The notes beneath the pieces were generated by a model, which was given only the letters and a program-made list of their open reading frames with translations, was not told where the DNA came from and made no database searches. Shown here in pieces: positions 32,274 to 32,303 of a stretch of DNA of 32,303 bases. Each line of letters starts with the position of its first letter. Positions within the stretch are counted from its first letter, which is position 1. The stretch covers positions 1 through 32,303 of the forward strand of contig CAIOZF010000215.1 of NCBI GenBank assembly GCA_903862645.1. Reading direction: 5' to 3'. Origin of the DNA: an uncultured Gammaproteobacteria bacterium (GTDB lineage: Bacteria > Pseudomonadota > Gammaproteobacteria > Pseudomonadales > Pseudohongiellaceae). A program made the translations under genes and the position numbers.

Positions 32274-32303
32274 ATGATCCGACCCGCCCGCCATGACGAT
32301 GTC
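32274..32303 (+). CDS. Start of a probable GNAT N-acetyltransferase (3' end outside window)
   Basis: ATG at 32274 opens MIRPARHDDV and stays open to the window end. This is a common opening of GNAT acetyltransferases (IRPAxxDDxxxI). GAG lies about 10 nt upstream. Only ten codons are visible. Confidence 0.4.
   Translation, partial: MIRPARHDDV

Noticed and set aside
1-32303. tRNA, rRNA, CRISPR array, prophage or intact insertion sequence
   Set aside because: None was seen on reading both strands; the only mobile-like sequences are the small REP-like hairpins.

Overview
The window looks like a chromosomal segment of a free-living, probably marine or aquatic, aerobic gammaproteobacterium. The basis is the gene complement and order (lptF-lptG next to pepA-valS, a pnt operon, lemA-M48), the ATG starts with clear GGAG-type ribosome sites, and intergenic inverted repeats of the Pseudomonas REP type. 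I cannot fix the order or genus. There is no tRNA, rRNA, CRISPR array, prophage or intact insertion sequence that I can see.

Layout. 1-2.9 kb: the 3' end of an isopropylmalate/isocitrate dehydrogenase-family gene faces a citramalate/isopropylmalate synthase-type gene, followed by an unrecognised exported protein. 3.0-6.4 kb: a three-gene proton-translocating transhydrogenase operon (pntAA-pntAB-pntB) with an RDD membrane protein. 6.5-9.2 kb (minus strand): a hotdog thioesterase, lptF and lptG. 9.4-14.0 kb: pepA and valS, with a long inverted repeat where holC often lies in this class. 14.1-14.75 kb: a polyphosphate:AMP phosphotransferase gene broken by an internal deletion.

14.8-20.9 kb is the most unusual part. 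A NosR-like FMN/polyferredoxin membrane protein is followed by a DUF1080 protein. Next come two divergently transcribed, nearly identical periplasmic proteins. Each joins a c-type haem domain to a domain with the full copper-ligand set of peptidylglycine/dopamine monooxygenases (HH, H, HxH, M). The pair is an inverted duplication that includes leaders and terminators, and a perfect FNR/ANR-type box lies in the shared promoter region. A third relative, with a redoxin domain added in front, sits at 28.0-29.7 kb. My inference is that this is a periplasmic copper monooxygenase system that receives electrons through haem rather than ascorbate; the NosR-like protein is a possible quinol-side donor. 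A PQQ/haem dehydrogenase at 24.0-26.2 kb adds further periplasmic redox capacity.

20.9-32.3 kb: remnants of an MFS transporter and a MoaD/ThiS-like sulfur carrier fused by deletion; an M48 peptidase-LemA pair; the PQQ dehydrogenase; a YjdM/PhnA zinc-ribbon protein; an RsuA-type pseudouridine synthase; the redoxin-haem-copper protein; and a minus-strand sulfur operon (tandem rhodanese, YeeE/YedE transporter, 64-residue membrane peptide). The first codons of a probable GNAT acetyltransferase end the window.
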